Shown here one piece after another: positions 12,610 to 22,729 of a DNA stretch of 64,000 bases. The position numbers and the translations under genes are program-made. The stretch lies in NCBI RefSeq assembly GCF_018223345.1, contig NZ_CP073587.1, positions 1,337,001 to 1,401,000 on the forward strand, written 5' to 3'. Every line of letters starts with the position of its first letter. The first letter of the stretch is position 1. The notes beneath the pieces were generated by a model. That model had not been told where the DNA came from. It worked only from the letters and a program-made list of their open reading frames with translations, and ran no database searches. This stretch comes from Shewanella yunxiaonensis (GTDB lineage Bacteria; Pseudomonadota; Gammaproteobacteria; Enterobacterales; Shewanellaceae).

Positions 12610-13182
12610 TCAGCGGCTCACTTTGCGGAGCTTCAGTTGTTTCTGCTGGATCACCAAGCTGGCCTTCACTAACTGTTCTACCTCAGCTTCAGTGATAACG
12701 CTATATTCCATATCCAACAGATATGACCCTGGACTATCGGGATCTTCGCGACTATCAGTGACTTTAGCCATGCATAAGACTGACAGGATCTCTTCGCGCA
12801 CAAACAACAGTAATTTAACCAGACTACCACGCGGTAAGGTTATCTGGCTTTGCAGCCGCACGCCGCTGCCACCAAATTGTAGACCGATACAGTGTTCGCC
12901 ATCCCGCGCTTCCTGTTCCAATAGGTGCTGGAGTACCAAATCGATCTTGCGTGATTGCAATTTCAGATATTCCACAATGGCTCGGCCATCGTCACCCATC
13001 TGCCGCAGGTGAATGAGGCAGTCACCTTCAAGCGCTTTGACTTCGCCCATCAACTGCATCCCTTTGGATTTCATAGCTTGCAGTTGTGCTTCATCTGGCA
13101 ATGGCAGTTCTGCTGGCCATAACGAAATATAAGCGTCAAATGGGTGCGGCACACTGAAATAAGCACTGGATTCTGGAAACAA
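12610..13182 (-). CDS. PilZ-domain-like protein next to mfd
   Basis: A 190-residue cytoplasmic protein whose C-terminal half resembles a PilZ domain: the segment CIGLQFGGSGVRLQS fits the (D/N)xSxxG turn, followed by LPRGSLVKLLLF strands. PilZ domains are c-di-GMP receptors. However, no RxxxR motif is evident in the 20-30 residues before the turn, so ligand binding is doubtful. Its position beside mfd and lolC matches a PilZ gene in Vibrio cholerae (PlzB, recalled from memory). Function inferred only; moderate confidence in the fold. Confidence 0.6.
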   Translation of the reverse strand: MFPESSAYFSVPHPFDAYISLWPAELPLPDEAQLQAMKSKGMQLMGEVKALEGDCLIHLRQMGDDGRAIVEYLKLQSRKIDLVLQHLLEQEARDGEHCIGLQFGGSGVRLQSQITLPRGSLVKLLLFVREEILSVLCMAKVTDSREDPDSPGSYLLDMEYSVITEAEVEQLVKASLVIQQKQLKLRKVSR

Positions 13183-13298
13183 GGCAAAGTCTCTTGTATT
13201 TAACCGGTCAATCCACCTATTATCGTGCCCACTTCAATGATTTAGCAAGCTTGGCGCGGATTTGGCCGTGTCATGGTTGAGGAGACGCTGTTCTGTCC

Positions 13299-14531
13299 AT
13301 GAACCCGGTTCTTTCCTGTTTTATTGGTTACCGTTATTGGCGGGCACGTAAGTCTAATGCCTTTGCCTCCTTTATCACTTTTTTTGCAGTCAGTGGTATT
13401 TTCCTCGGAGTCGCCGCACTCATTATTGTCAGTTCAGTAATGAACGGTTTAGAAGGGCAACTCAAACAGCGGATTTTAGGTGCTGTACCACAACTCACCG
13501 TGCATAGTGAACACCCCTTCAGTGATTGGCAAAATTTGGCTGAGTCGCTGAAAACTCTACCGGGAGTGCGTGGCGCGGCGCCTTCTATCGCCACACAAGC
13601 GATGGTGCAGTCCAGCGAGAATATCAGTGCAGTGCAACTCTACGGCATCATTCCAGATGCTGATCGTCAGTTGTCACCGATCGCTGACCATACATTTCCA
13701 GAAGCCTACAACGCGCTGCGGAGTGGCAGTTACAAGGTGCTGCTCGGTGGCGAGTTAGCCAGACGACTGAATGTCAGTAGCGGTGATAAAGTGCGGCTGC
13801 TAAGTGGTGATGGCGTGGTGTATTCACCATTAGGGCCGGTGCCAAGTCAACGCACTTTTGTGGTCGCGGGCGTATTTGATATGGGATCACAGGTTGATGC
13901 CAATGTTGCCTATATCCATTATGCCGATGCTCGCCGACTAATGCGTAAGTCTCCAGATGCAATCCAAGATTTACGCTTGTTCTTGACCGATCCGTTTGCC
14001 GCGCCGCAATTGACGCCAAAAGTCGAGCAGTTATTGGCAAAACAAGGTTTAAACGTTTCAGCCAGTGATTGGCGCGATAGCTATGGCCACCTGTTTGCTG
14101 CTGTAAAAATGGAAAAGAACATGATGTCGCTGATGCTCAGCCTGATCATTGCCGTTGCTGCATTTAATATCGTATCGGCACTGGTGATGATGGTGGTCGA
14201 TAAAACATCAGATGTAGCGGTGCTGAAAACGCAGGGACTCGGGCGTGTGGACATTATGCTGGTGTTTGTGTTTCAGGGATCACTCAATGCGTTGTTGGGT
14301 CTAGTGCTCGGGCTGGCGTTAGGTATTACGGCTACCGAATATATCAATCCGCTACTTAACAGTGTGGGGATCAGTATTCTTGGCCCCGGTCAGTTATTAC
14401 CGGTGATTATCAATCATCAACAGTTACTTGCAATTGCCATCGGCACTGTCGTCATCACGTTACTGGCGACACTTTATCCGGCGTTACGAGCTGCAACGGT
14501 GCAGCCAGCCAATGCCCTTCGTTATGAATAA
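13299..14531 (+). CDS. lolC: Lipoprotein-releasing ABC transporter permease LolC
   Basis: Inner-membrane subunit of LolCDE, which extracts lipoproteins from the inner membrane and hands them to LolA. It has 410 residues, an N-terminal membrane helix after [19 protein letters not shown], a large periplasmic domain (about 50-260), and three C-terminal helices (MacB/FtsX topology). It is the first gene of a tight lolCDE operon; the lolC paralogue assignment over lolE is by gene order. A GAGGAG lies 14 bases upstream of the ATG, rather far for a ribosome binding site. Confidence 0.93.
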   Translation: MNPVLSCFIGYRYWRARKSNAFASFITFFAVSGIFLGVAALIIVSSVMNGLEGQLKQRILGAVPQLTVHSEHPFSDWQNLAESLKTLPGVRGAAPSIATQAMVQSSENISAVQLYGIIPDADRQLSPIADHTFPEAYNALRSGSYKVLLGGELARRLNVSSGDKVRLLSGDGVVYSPLGPVPSQRTFVVAGVFDMGSQVDANVAYIHYADARRLMRKSPDAIQDLRLFLTDPFAAPQLTPKVEQLLAKQGLNVSASDWRDSYGHLFAAVKMEKNMMSLMLSLIIAVAAFNIVSALVMMVVDKTSDVAVLKTQGLGRVDIMLVFVFQGSLNALLGLVLGLALGITATEYINPLLNSVGISILGPGQLLPVIINHQQLLAIAIGTVVITLLATLYPALRAATVQPANALRYE

Positions 14532-14547
14532 AGCTAAGAGAGAACAG

Positions 14548-15243
14548 ATGCAGAATATGCCATTACTGCAAGTCCAAGGGGTCAGCAAGAGTTATCAAGA
14601 AGGTAAACTTAGCACACCGGTGTTGCATGAGGTGGCGCTGACAGTAAATGCGGGTGAGCAATTAGCAATTGTTGGCAGTTCGGGCTCGGGGAAGAGCACC
14701 TTGTTGCATATTATCGGCACACTGGATAAGCCAAGCGCAGGGCAGGTATTATTGGACGGTGAAGAGCTGTATCAGGTCTCAGCCGCGCGACAGGCTCAAA
14801 TTCGCAATCAAGCGTTGGGTTTTATCTACCAGTTTCATCATTTGCTACCTGAGTTCACTGCGCTGGAAAATGTCTGTATGCCGGGCTGGATCGCCGGGCG
14901 TAATAAACAAGAGGTACGGCAGCAGGCTGAAGCGTTGCTAGCCAGGGTGGGACTCGCCCATCGACTGCAACATTTACCCTCTGAACTTTCTGGCGGCGAG
15001 CGGCAACGCGTGGCGATTGCCAGAGCGTTAATCAACAACCCGAAACTAGTCTTAGCCGACGAGCCTACCGGCAATCTGGACGCCAGTAGCGGTGAAGCGG
15101 TTTACGAGTTGATTAGAGAACTGGCCTCGCAGTTGGGGACTGCGTTTGTGGTTGTCACTCATGATCATCAGTTGGCGGCGCGTATGGATCGACAACTGCA
15201 AATGGTCGATGGCCATTTGAGTGAAATGGAGAACCACGTATGA
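14548..15243 (+). CDS. lolD: Lipoprotein-releasing ABC transporter ATPase LolD
   Basis: ATPase of LolCDE. The start is chosen at ATG 14548 ([16 protein letters not shown]), giving 231 residues, the family size, with AAGAGAGA upstream; ATG 14524, overlapping the lolC stop, is a possible alternative. Walker [20 protein letters not shown]-loop [16 protein letters not shown] (the LolD-type loop), signature [15 protein letters not shown], Walker [13 protein letters not shown] and the H-switch VTHDH are all intact. It overlaps lolE by ATGA (15240-15243). Confidence 0.96.
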   Translation: MQNMPLLQVQGVSKSYQEGKLSTPVLHEVALTVNAGEQLAIVGSSGSGKSTLLHIIGTLDKPSAGQVLLDGEELYQVSAARQAQIRNQALGFIYQFHHLLPEFTALENVCMPGWIAGRNKQEVRQQAEALLARVGLAHRLQHLPSELSGGERQRVAIARALINNPKLVLADEPTGNLDASSGEAVYELIRELASQLGTAFVVVTHDHQLAARMDRQLQMVDGHLSEMENHV

Positions 15244-16493
15244 AATCGGCGCTGCCTTTACTGATCGGTTGGCGTTTCTATCGGGCGCGGCAGCGCAGCG
15301 GCTTTGTCAGTTTTATCTCTTTTGCATCCACTGCTGGGATAGCGTTAGGTGTGGCAGTGCTTATTTTGGTGCTGTCTGCGATGAACGGCTTTGAAAGTGA
15401 ACTGGAAAAGCGCTTGTTGGGCGTGGTACCTCAAGGCGAACTGCTCTCCGCCGGACAACCCATTAGCGATTGGCGACAGATGGTGGCAGATGCTAGTGCC
15501 ATTAACGGTATTACCGCCGCCGCACCCATGGTAAAAATTCAGGGATTGATACAGAAACCTGGCGGGTTTGCTGGGATCCAGATAACCGGCGTTGACCCGA
15601 CCTTGGAGCAGAAAGTATCCGCCCTTGGCAATTACCTGTCTCAACAAGGCTGGCAGAGTCTGGAAGGCGATGCCAATCATATTGTGATGGGACAAGCGTT
15701 GCTGAAAAAACTGGGGTTAAAAATCGGCGATTCCGTGACGCTTTACCTACCCCCGCCTAAAAGCCAATCTGCGGCAACAGATATCGGTCGTGCGCGTAGC
15801 CATACCTTGGTTATCAGCGGCAGCTTTAGCGTCGGTGGTGAATTAGACTATGCCAATGCTTACATGCCTTTAGCTTATGCTCAAAAACTGATGGGGCTTG
15901 GCGATGCGGTTAATGCGGTGCGTATCAAGGTTGCCCGGGTTTTTGAAGCGCCAAGACTTATCCGTGAACTTGGTTACCAGCAGCAACAGATGCTTTATAT
16001 CAGTGACTGGACGCGCACGCAGGGCCATCTTTATCAGGATATCCAGATGGTACGTACCATTATGTATCTGGTTTTAGCACTTGTTATTGCGGTAGCTTGT
16101 TTCAATATTGTCTCGACGTTGGTGATGGCGGTGCGGGATAAAGCGGCAGAAATTGCAATTTTAATGACGATGGGATTTAGTCGTAAAGCGATGATGGCTG
16201 TGTTTATGGTGCAGGGTGCACTGAACGGGGTCGTCGGCTGTGCGATTGGCACGGTCGTCGGGGTGTTATTGGCGCGTAATCTTTCAGCAATCACGGCATT
16301 TATTGAAAAGCTGACTGGCCACCAATTCTTGTCAGCTGATGTCTACTTTATTGATTTTTTGCCATCTCGGTTGGAGTTGTCAGATGTAATACTGGTATTA
16401 CTGATGGCCCTGATAATGAGTTTACTGGCAACGTTATATCCGGCATATCGCGCCAGTCGTATCGCACCGGCGAGAGCCTTGGCCGCACGCTAA
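15240..16493 (+). CDS. lolE: Lipoprotein-releasing ABC transporter permease LolE
   Basis: Second membrane subunit of LolCDE, 417 residues, with the same layout as LolC: N-terminal helix (about 22-45), periplasmic domain, three C-terminal helices, and ending in the coupling-type segment [18 protein letters not shown]. The start ATG overlaps the lolD TGA (ATGA), indicating translational coupling. It is followed by a strong hairpin terminator shared with the convergent DUF2062 gene. Confidence 0.93.
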   Translation: MKSALPLLIGWRFYRARQRSGFVSFISFASTAGIALGVAVLILVLSAMNGFESELEKRLLGVVPQGELLSAGQPISDWRQMVADASAINGITAAAPMVKIQGLIQKPGGFAGIQITGVDPTLEQKVSALGNYLSQQGWQSLEGDANHIVMGQALLKKLGLKIGDSVTLYLPPPKSQSAATDIGRARSHTLVISGSFSVGGELDYANAYMPLAYAQKLMGLGDAVNAVRIKVARVFEAPRLIRELGYQQQQMLYISDWTRTQGHLYQDIQMVRTIMYLVLALVIAVACFNIVSTLVMAVRDKAAEIAILMTMGFSRKAMMAVFMVQGALNGVVGCAIGTVVGVLLARNLSAITAFIEKLTGHQFLSADVYFIDFLPSRLELSDVILVLLMALIMSLLATLYPAYRASRIAPARALAAR

Positions 16494-16506
16494 GCATTAA
16501 AAATAC

Positions 16507-16530
16507 AACAGGCCGCTTACGCGGCCTGTT
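16507..16530. terminator. Terminator between lolE and the DUF2062 gene
   Basis: Perfect 10-bp inverted repeat AACAGGCCGC / GCGGCCTGTT with a TTAC loop, 13 bp after the lolE stop. The T-run is short, so efficiency is uncertain. Confidence 0.7.
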
Positions 16531-16548
16531 GACTATGGCGACACATAC

Positions 16549-17058
16549 TTATTTTCCGCGGCGTTTCTGCCACTGCATATAGATTGAATATTGCCAGGCG
16601 CTGCGCACGACCGCATATCCCACCACGGCACTGATAACGCCGAAGACAAAGCATCCCAGGAAAAAGGGCGGCGCAATGGTTGAAAAGGACTCTTCAATCC
16701 ATTTCCATGATAATTCGAAGGCAAACTGTTCTGGCGGATGGTGCAGTATTTTGGCGCCGGCCAGATACGCCAAATAAAACATCGGTGGCATAGTCACTGG
16801 ATTGGTAATCCAAACTAATGCGACTGAGACTGGCAGATTCACGTTAAAGGCAATGGCGAGTGCAGCGGCCAGTACCATTTGAAAAGGCATGGGGATCCAG
16901 GCTACGAATAAGCCAATAGCAAATGCACCTGGGGCTGAACGACGGGTAAGTGCCCAAAGATTCGGGTTATTCAGCAAACCACCAAACATACGCAGGTATT
17001 TGTGTTCCCGTAGAACTTCGGGTTTAGGTAGGAACTTTTTTATCAGTTTCTTTGGCAT
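16549..17058 (-). CDS. DUF2062 membrane protein
   Basis: A 169-residue inner-membrane protein. The start at ATG 17058 (MPKKLIKKFLPKPEVLREH) fits the DUF2062 family; an in-frame extension to 17121 would run into the divergent comEC. Conserved family features are seen: LLNNPNLWALTRRSAPGAFAIGLFVAWIPMPFQM, with a membrane helix rich in Pro and Met, then a VWITNPVTMPPMFYLAY segment and a third helix near the C-terminus. The function is not established. It is divergently oriented to comEC with only 29 bp between start codons. Confidence 0.8.
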   Translation of the reverse strand: MPKKLIKKFLPKPEVLREHKYLRMFGGLLNNPNLWALTRRSAPGAFAIGLFVAWIPMPFQMVLAAALAIAFNVNLPVSVALVWITNPVTMPPMFYLAYLAGAKILHHPPEQFAFELSWKWIEESFSTIAPPFFLGCFVFGVISAVVGYAVVRSAWQYSIYMQWQKRRGK

Positions 17059-17087
17059 AAGATTCGATTGCTGTCTTAACTTAGCTG

Positions 17088-19457
17088 ATGAATTACATAC
17101 TGAGCGGCTTTTGCCTGGCAATCACGTCGACCATTTTCTGGCCAACGATGCCATCCACTCCATTATCACAGTTAATTATTGCAGGGGCTTTACTTCTGTG
17201 CGCACTCTGGCAATGGAATTACGCAAATAACGTAAAAGCGCTAATGTGCGGAGCCCTTGCAGGGATTTTGTGGATGACAGTGTATTGCCATTCGATATTG
17301 TCGTTGCAGGAAGTGGACGAATATTCATCGCTTCGGGGACAGACGACACCCCTGACTGTGCGGGGGAAAATCATATCACTGGTTAACCGCAATGGCGACT
17401 GGATTAATATAGAAGTTGCTGAATCAAGAAAATCCAATAATGGGATCGCCGCCAGACACTGGCGTCTGGGCTGGGACGTAAAACAACTTTCCCCTCCGGC
17501 AACCTTATTACCGCAAATAGGTGAACATTGGCAGTTTCAGGTGCGTCCACGCGCGTTTCCCTCAGTATTAAATCAAGGTGGGTTTAATCAACAACGTTAT
17601 CTGTTAGCGCAGCATATTACTGTTAAGGGTAGCGTGATTTCTGCGGTGAGAGAGCAGACTGCCGATGATTGGCGGGCGTCATTATTAACGCATTTAGCTC
17701 CTATCCTGAACCGATTTAACAATGGCGATATTCTGCTGGCATTGGTGATGGGGGAACGTGTGTATATTGATGAACAACGTTGGCGGCAGCTACGCCAGAG
17801 CGGTACCGGTCATTTAGTGGCGATTTCTGGTTTGCACCTGTCAGTAGTTGCCCTGTGGTTGTATGGCTTGTCTCGTTTCGCGTTCACGCGCCTTTGGCCA
17901 ACCACCGGGCGGCGTAATTTGCTGGTGGCGCAATTACTGGCATTAGCTGCGGCTGCTGTGTATGCGTGGTTAGCGGGTTTTGGAATACCGGTACAACGAG
18001 CGCTATTAATGTTACTTGCTTTGATATTGGTCAATCTGTCAATGCGTGCCGTATCTGTTTGGGAGCGCTGGTTGTGGGCAATGGCAGTTGTCTTACTGTT
18101 GGATCCTCTGGCCCCGTTAAGTGGCGGCTTTTGGCTGTCATTTATAGCGCTGGCGTTAATTCTGTGGGAGTGGCAACGTCCACGCCTATCAAGTGATGAG
18201 TCTTGGCAACGTAGATTTTTCCACTGGTTCAGGCAATTTTGGCGGATCCAATGGCGTTTATGCTTAGGTTTAACGTTGGTGCAGGCGCTGCTATTCGGCG
18301 GTATCAGTCTGCACAGTTTTTGGATCAATTTATTGTTAGTCCCCTGGTTCAGCTTGGTGGCGATCCCGCTGGCGTTAATGGCGCTGCTGTTCTGGGGCTG
18401 TTTCAGTGTGCTGAATTTTCCTGATAATTTTGCGCTGATACCCTGGCATTTGGCAGATTGGGCCTTGTTGCCAGCCAATGTGTTATGGCAATTAAGTGAT
18501 CATCTGCCAGGCAGTTGGGTGTTATTGCCGTGGTCATTGACTTTGAGTCTATTGTTCTTACTGGCCGCGGTATTGGTGTGGTACTGGCGTCCTTTCAGCA
18601 CTTATTTGTGGCTGCCCCTGCTACTATCTTTGCCTGCCGTGTTGCAATTGGGGCAATGGAGTAGCGTGCTTCATTCAAAAGGGTGGCAAGTACATGTGTT
18701 GGATGTTGGCCAGGGGTTAGCGGTTGTCGTGCAGCAGGGGCCCCATGCGCTGCTATTTGATACGGGAGCTTCATTTCCTTCCGGATATAGTTACGCCGAA
18801 CAGGTCGTTTTACCTTTTTTGGCTGCGCAGGGAATTTGGCAGCTCGACTATTTGTTGGTCAGCCACGGTGATAACGACCATGCTGGCGGTGCTCAGGCAA
18901 TAATGCAGACATTTCCAGCGACGCAACTGATCACTGATGTTAAAGGTTTACCTGCATATACTGATTGCCGACCCAAACAATGGCATTGGCATGCTTTAAC
19001 GCTCACGATACTCGGTCCAGCGACTGCGGCGGCCGGTAACGATGGCTCCTGCGTTTTACGTGTCTCTGACGGCCAACATGTCGTGCTGTTGCCCGGAGAT
19101 ATTGAATTGCCAGGTGAGGTTGCACTGTTACGTCGGGCAATCTCATTGACAGCCGATATCCTGCTAGCGCCACATCATGGCAGCCGAACCTCATCCACTG
19201 CCGATTTTGTTGCTGCGGTGCGGCCAATCTGGGTGGTTTATCCAGCCGGTTTGGGCAATCGTTGGCAGTTTCCTAAACCGGAAGTTCAGGCGAGATACCG
19301 CAAGCTAAACTCATATCAGTTAGTTACGGGAGAGCAGGGACAGCTAAGCTTTGTCATCAACGATCAGGGGATTGAAGTTTATCCCTACCGTAAACGTATT
19401 TTCCCCTATTGGTACAACCGTTTGTTTGGATTTGGTAACACAGGCAATCCAGAGTAG
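17088..19457 (+). CDS. comEC: DNA internalisation competence protein ComEC/Rec2
   Basis: Inner-membrane channel for single-stranded DNA uptake in natural transformation. The 789 residues comprise N-terminal hydrophobic helices with a small DUF4131-type domain (about 25-190), the Competence membrane domain (about 215-490, with GERVYIDEQRWRQLRQSGTGHLVAISGLHLS), and a C-terminal metallo-beta-lactamase-like domain (about 525-770) with LDVGQGLAVVV, SHGDNDHAGG and APHHGS. All domains look complete, so the gene is probably functional. The spacing to msbA is one base or 40 bases depending on the msbA start. Confidence 0.93.
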   Translation: MNYILSGFCLAITSTIFWPTMPSTPLSQLIIAGALLLCALWQWNYANNVKALMCGALAGILWMTVYCHSILSLQEVDEYSSLRGQTTPLTVRGKIISLVNRNGDWINIEVAESRKSNNGIAARHWRLGWDVKQLSPPATLLPQIGEHWQFQVRPRAFPSVLNQGGFNQQRYLLAQHITVKGSVISAVREQTADDWRASLLTHLAPILNRFNNGDILLALVMGERVYIDEQRWRQLRQSGTGHLVAISGLHLSVVALWLYGLSRFAFTRLWPTTGRRNLLVAQLLALAAAAVYAWLAGFGIPVQRALLMLLALILVNLSMRAVSVWERWLWAMAVVLLLDPLAPLSGGFWLSFIALALILWEWQRPRLSSDESWQRRFFHWFRQFWRIQWRLCLGLTLVQALLFGGISLHSFWINLLLVPWFSLVAIPLALMALLFWGCFSVLNFPDNFALIPWHLADWALLPANVLWQLSDHLPGSWVLLPWSLTLSLLFLLAAVLVWYWRPFSTYLWLPLLLSLPAVLQLGQWSSVLHSKGWQVHVLDVGQGLAVVVQQGPHALLFDTGASFPSGYSYAEQVVLPFLAAQGIWQLDYLLVSHGDNDHAGGAQAIMQTFPATQLITDVKGLPAYTDCRPKQWHWHALTLTILGPATAAAGNDGSCVLRVSDGQHVVLLPGDIELPGEVALLRRAISLTADILLAPHHGSRTSSTADFVAAVRPIWVVYPAGLGNRWQFPKPEVQARYRKLNSYQLVTGEQGQLSFVINDQGIEVYPYRKRIFPYWYNRLFGFGNTGNPE

Positions 19458-19497
19458 AATGCCGACTTTGCCAATATCATTGCAGTTACCGTCACCC

Positions 19498-21300
19498 ATG
19501 GCCAATACTCCGAAAAATGAAACCTGGATAGTATTCAAAAGGTTAGTTTCTTATGTCCAGCATCTGAAAAAAGTGTTCATCATTTCCGTACTGGGACTGC
19601 TTGGCTACGGTGCGGTTGATGTCACCTTTATGGGTTTTATAAAACCGTTTGTTGATGAGGGATTTGCACCCAAATCAGCGGTTACCGTGGGTACCGATAT
19701 TGTGTCCACCCAAGGTTTTCAGTCTGGAAATGATGTGTTGGCGATGGCGCCATTTATCGTCGTGGGTTTATTTATCCTGCGTGGCCTGTTTAACTTTATC
19801 TCAACCTACGGTATTTCCTATATGAGTACCAAGGTTATCCAGGAGATGCGCCAACAGGTGTTTGAACACATTCTCAAACTGCCGGTCAGTTATATGGATC
19901 AACAAAACTCCGGTAGTCTTATTTCCAAGGTAACCTACGACACCGAACAAATTGCCCGCGCCTCGGGTAATGCGTTGATCACCATTGTGCGTGATGGCAT
20001 CACCGTTATCGGCATGATTGGAATGATGTTTTTTTTGTCGTGGAAATTATCCATTTTTATTCTGGTGATTGCTCCTGCTATCGCGCTGGTGATCACGATC
20101 GTCAGTAGACGCTTTCGCAAGGTTTCCAGACAGATCCAGAATGCGATGGGTTCCGTCACCACGGTGACGGAGCAGATGATCAAAGGCCACAAGAATGTGC
20201 TGGTGTTTGGTGGACAGAAGACAGAAGCCGAGCGTTTTGAAAAAGCGAATGATTTCAACCGCTATCAGAATATGAAACTGGCAACCACCCAGGCCATTAG
20301 TCAACCTCTGGTGATGATTATTGGTTCCTTCGCCTTAGGGGCGGTGATTTTTGCGGCCAGCCTCGATAGTTTGCGTGGAGAACTGACCGCTGGGATTTTT
20401 ACTACCGTGCTGGCCTGCATGCTTTCTATGTTACAGCCGATCAAGAACCTGACTCGCATTAATGCTGAGTTTCAGCGCGGCATCACCGCTTGTACCACGG
20501 TATTTGAGTTATTGGATACGCCTCCTGAACAGGACAATGGCCATCATGAAGTCGAGCGGGTGCTGGGAAATGTCAGTTTTCGCCATGTAGATTTCCGTTA
20601 TCCTGGACAGGAAAATCGGGCGTTGAAAAATGTGAGTTTTGACGTCAAACAGGGTCATACCTTAGCGTTAGTTGGCCGTTCTGGCTCTGGTAAGTCCACA
20701 ATTGCCAGCTTGTTAACTCGCTTCTACAGCAACCTGGAACAAGGCGATATACTGCTGGATGATGTCAGTATCTATGATTATTCATTGAAGTGTTTGCGTA
20801 GTCAGGTGGCATTGGTCTCTCAGCAGGTGACATTGTTCAACGACACAATTGCCAACAATATTGCATATGCTTATCCGGGAACTGCCAGCCGTGAACAAGT
20901 AGAAGATGCCGCCAGACTGGCCTATGCCACGGAGTTTATCGAAAAATTACCTAAGGGCCTTGATACCGAAATTGGTGAGAATGGCGTCACTTTGTCAGGG
21001 GGGCAGCGGCAACGTATTGCGATTGCTCGTGCCATTTTACGGGACGCTCCGGTACTGATCCTTGATGAAGCTACTTCCGCATTGGATACCGAATCTGAAA
21101 AGGCTATTCAGAAAGGACTGGATAACCTTCGACGCGATCGTACGTCAATTGTGATTGCTCACCGCCTATCAACCATCGAAAACGCTGATGAAATTCTGGT
21201 AGTTGATCAGGGCCAAATCGTTGAGCGCGGTAATCATAAGACTCTGCTAGCTCAGGATGGAATGTACGCCAAACTGTATCAGATGCAATTTGGGAGTTAA
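19498..21300 (+). CDS. msbA: Lipid A export ABC transporter MsbA
   Basis: Flips lipid A-core across the inner membrane. It has an N-terminal six-helix transmembrane domain and a C-terminal ATPase: Walker A VGRSGSGKSTIASLL, signature TLSGGQRQRIAIARAI, Walker B VLILDEATSALD, H-loop IAHRLSTIENAD. The start is placed at ATG 19498 (MANTPKNETWIVFKRL), giving 600 residues as in related MsbA proteins. ATG 19459 directly after the comEC stop would add 13 residues and neither has a convincing ribosome binding site, so coupling to comEC translation is likely. lpxK follows after 6 bp. Confidence 0.95.
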   Translation: MANTPKNETWIVFKRLVSYVQHLKKVFIISVLGLLGYGAVDVTFMGFIKPFVDEGFAPKSAVTVGTDIVSTQGFQSGNDVLAMAPFIVVGLFILRGLFNFISTYGISYMSTKVIQEMRQQVFEHILKLPVSYMDQQNSGSLISKVTYDTEQIARASGNALITIVRDGITVIGMIGMMFFLSWKLSIFILVIAPAIALVITIVSRRFRKVSRQIQNAMGSVTTVTEQMIKGHKNVLVFGGQKTEAERFEKANDFNRYQNMKLATTQAISQPLVMIIGSFALGAVIFAASLDSLRGELTAGIFTTVLACMLSMLQPIKNLTRINAEFQRGITACTTVFELLDTPPEQDNGHHEVERVLGNVSFRHVDFRYPGQENRALKNVSFDVKQGHTLALVGRSGSGKSTIASLLTRFYSNLEQGDILLDDVSIYDYSLKCLRSQVALVSQQVTLFNDTIANNIAYAYPGTASREQVEDAARLAYATEFIEKLPKGLDTEIGENGVTLSGGQRQRIAIARAILRDAPVLILDEATSALDTESEKAIQKGLDNLRRDRTSIVIAHRLSTIENADEILVVDQGQIVERGNHKTLLAQDGMYAKLYQMQFGS

Positions 21301-21306
21301 CCACAG

Positions 21307-22308
21307 GTGGAAACACTGATTAACCGCATCTGGTATGGTCGCCATTGGTCGCGTTGGCTGTTATGGCCGTTATCATGGCTATTTGCTTTGATAAGTGGTT
21401 TGCGTCGGTTAGCGTTCCGTTTGGGTATAAAACAGCAACAGCTTTTGCCGGTGCCAGTGATCCTGGTCGGTAATATTACTGTTGGTGGCAGTGGTAAAAC
21501 GCCAGTGGTGATATATCTGATCGAGTTGCTGCGGCGTCAGGGGTATCGCCCGGGCGTTATCAGCCGCGGTTATGGTAGTGAGCAGACAACTGCACGTATG
21601 GTCACTGCTGATTCAACGCCGGCAGATGTTGGTGATGAACCCTGTATGATAGTAAATCGTACTGGCGTGCCGATGGCTGTCGGCAGTGATCGTATTGCCA
21701 CAGGCTTGTTGTTGCTACAGTCAGCCGTTGTGGATGTTATTATCAGTGATGACGGGTTGCAGCATTATCGCTTGGGACGGGCGCTAGAGTTACTGGTGCT
21801 CGATGCTAAGCGAGGGTTAGGCAATGGTATGTTGCTGCCAGCTGGTCCATTGCGGGAAGGGGCCTGGCGGTTAAGCACTGTGGATTTTATTCTGAGCAAT
21901 GGTGCCAAGCAGGATGCTCAGGGCCATTATGCTATGACGCTAAAATCTGCCGGATTACGCGCCGTATCATCACTTAACCCGAACAGTGTACCGACCACCG
22001 CAGAACCTGTAACCGCCATTGCGGGAATTGGCAATCCCCAGCGTTTTTTTGAAACATTACAGGCTGAGGGCTTTAACTTGGCACAGACCAAGGTATTTGC
22101 GGATCATCATCCCTATAATGTACAAGATTTTGCGATGTTCTCTTCGCAGCAGCCGTTACTGATGACAGAGAAGGATGCTGTAAAATGCCGGGCGTTTGCC
22201 GGTGATAATAACTGGTGGTACCTGGCAGTAGACGCCGTGTTTTCGGCAGAATTTGAATCGCAGTTGCTGGCCCGAGTGCGGACAGTAATGACCAACAGAC
22301 ATGAGTAA
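21307..22308 (+). CDS. lpxK: Tetraacyldisaccharide 4'-kinase LpxK
   Basis: Phosphorylates the 4' position of the lipid A disaccharide precursor. It has 333 residues with the N-terminal membrane-associated helix ([19 protein letters not shown]) and a P-loop [18 protein letters not shown]. The GVISRGYGS motif, [11 protein letters not shown] (catalytic DDGLQH) and MTEKDAVKC are present. The start codon is GTG, preceded by GGGAG at good spacing. The msbA-lpxK pair is the standard lipid A operon; ycaR starts downstream. Confidence 0.96.
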   Translation: METLINRIWYGRHWSRWLLWPLSWLFALISGLRRLAFRLGIKQQQLLPVPVILVGNITVGGSGKTPVVIYLIELLRRQGYRPGVISRGYGSEQTTARMVTADSTPADVGDEPCMIVNRTGVPMAVGSDRIATGLLLLQSAVVDVIISDDGLQHYRLGRALELLVLDAKRGLGNGMLLPAGPLREGAWRLSTVDFILSNGAKQDAQGHYAMTLKSAGLRAVSSLNPNSVPTTAEPVTAIAGIGNPQRFFETLQAEGFNLAQTKVFADHHPYNVQDFAMFSSQQPLLMTEKDAVKCRAFAGDNNWWYLAVDAVFSAEFESQLLARVRTVMTNRHE

Positions 22309-22327
22309 TGAGAAAGGACAGTCAGAG

Positions 22328-22510
22328 ATGGCATTTGATAAAAAACTTCTGGAAATTGTGGCGTGCCCGGTATGTAAAGGTAAGCTGGAATACGATAAAG
22401 AACACCAGCAGCTGATCTGTAAGGTAGATCGACTGGCTTATGCGATTGATGATGGAATTCCAGTATTGCTGGCAGACAAAGCAACAAACTGGCAGGAACG
22501 TCAGGAATAA
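22328..22510 (+). CDS. ycaR: Trm112/UPF0434-family small zinc-ribbon-like protein YcaR
   Basis: A 60-residue protein with the Trm112-like fold: [19 protein letters not shown] and [10 protein letters not shown]. Only one CxxC pair plus one other Cys remain, so zinc binding is uncertain. ATG 22328 is preceded by GAGA; an in-frame ATG at 22301 overlaps lpxK. In many relatives kdsB follows ycaR; here a terminator follows instead and kdsB is not in this window. Confidence 0.88.
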   Translation: MAFDKKLLEIVACPVCKGKLEYDKEHQQLICKVDRLAYAIDDGIPVLLADKATNWQERQE

Positions 22511-22527
22511 TCCTTTCGCGAGAAATG

Positions 22528-22553
22528 AAACACCACCAACCTAGGTGGTGTTT
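22528..22553 (+). terminator. Rho-independent terminator of the msbA-lpxK-ycaR operon
   Basis: Perfect 10-bp stem AAACACCACC / GGTGGTGTTT with a six-base loop, then TTG. It begins 18 bp after the ycaR stop. Confidence 0.88.
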
Positions 22554-22729
22554 TTGTTTCTGTTGTTTAATTTTGGTAATGGCAAGTGTTAACAAGAACC
22601 AAATGAAGTGTTTTTGATTTGTATAATATTCTAATTATTAACATTTAATTGGTATTATATGCTGTAAGTTTTTGATATGACCACGGTAGTGGAGAGATAA
22701 TTGCTCTGATTTTGGAATGGAGTCCTGTT

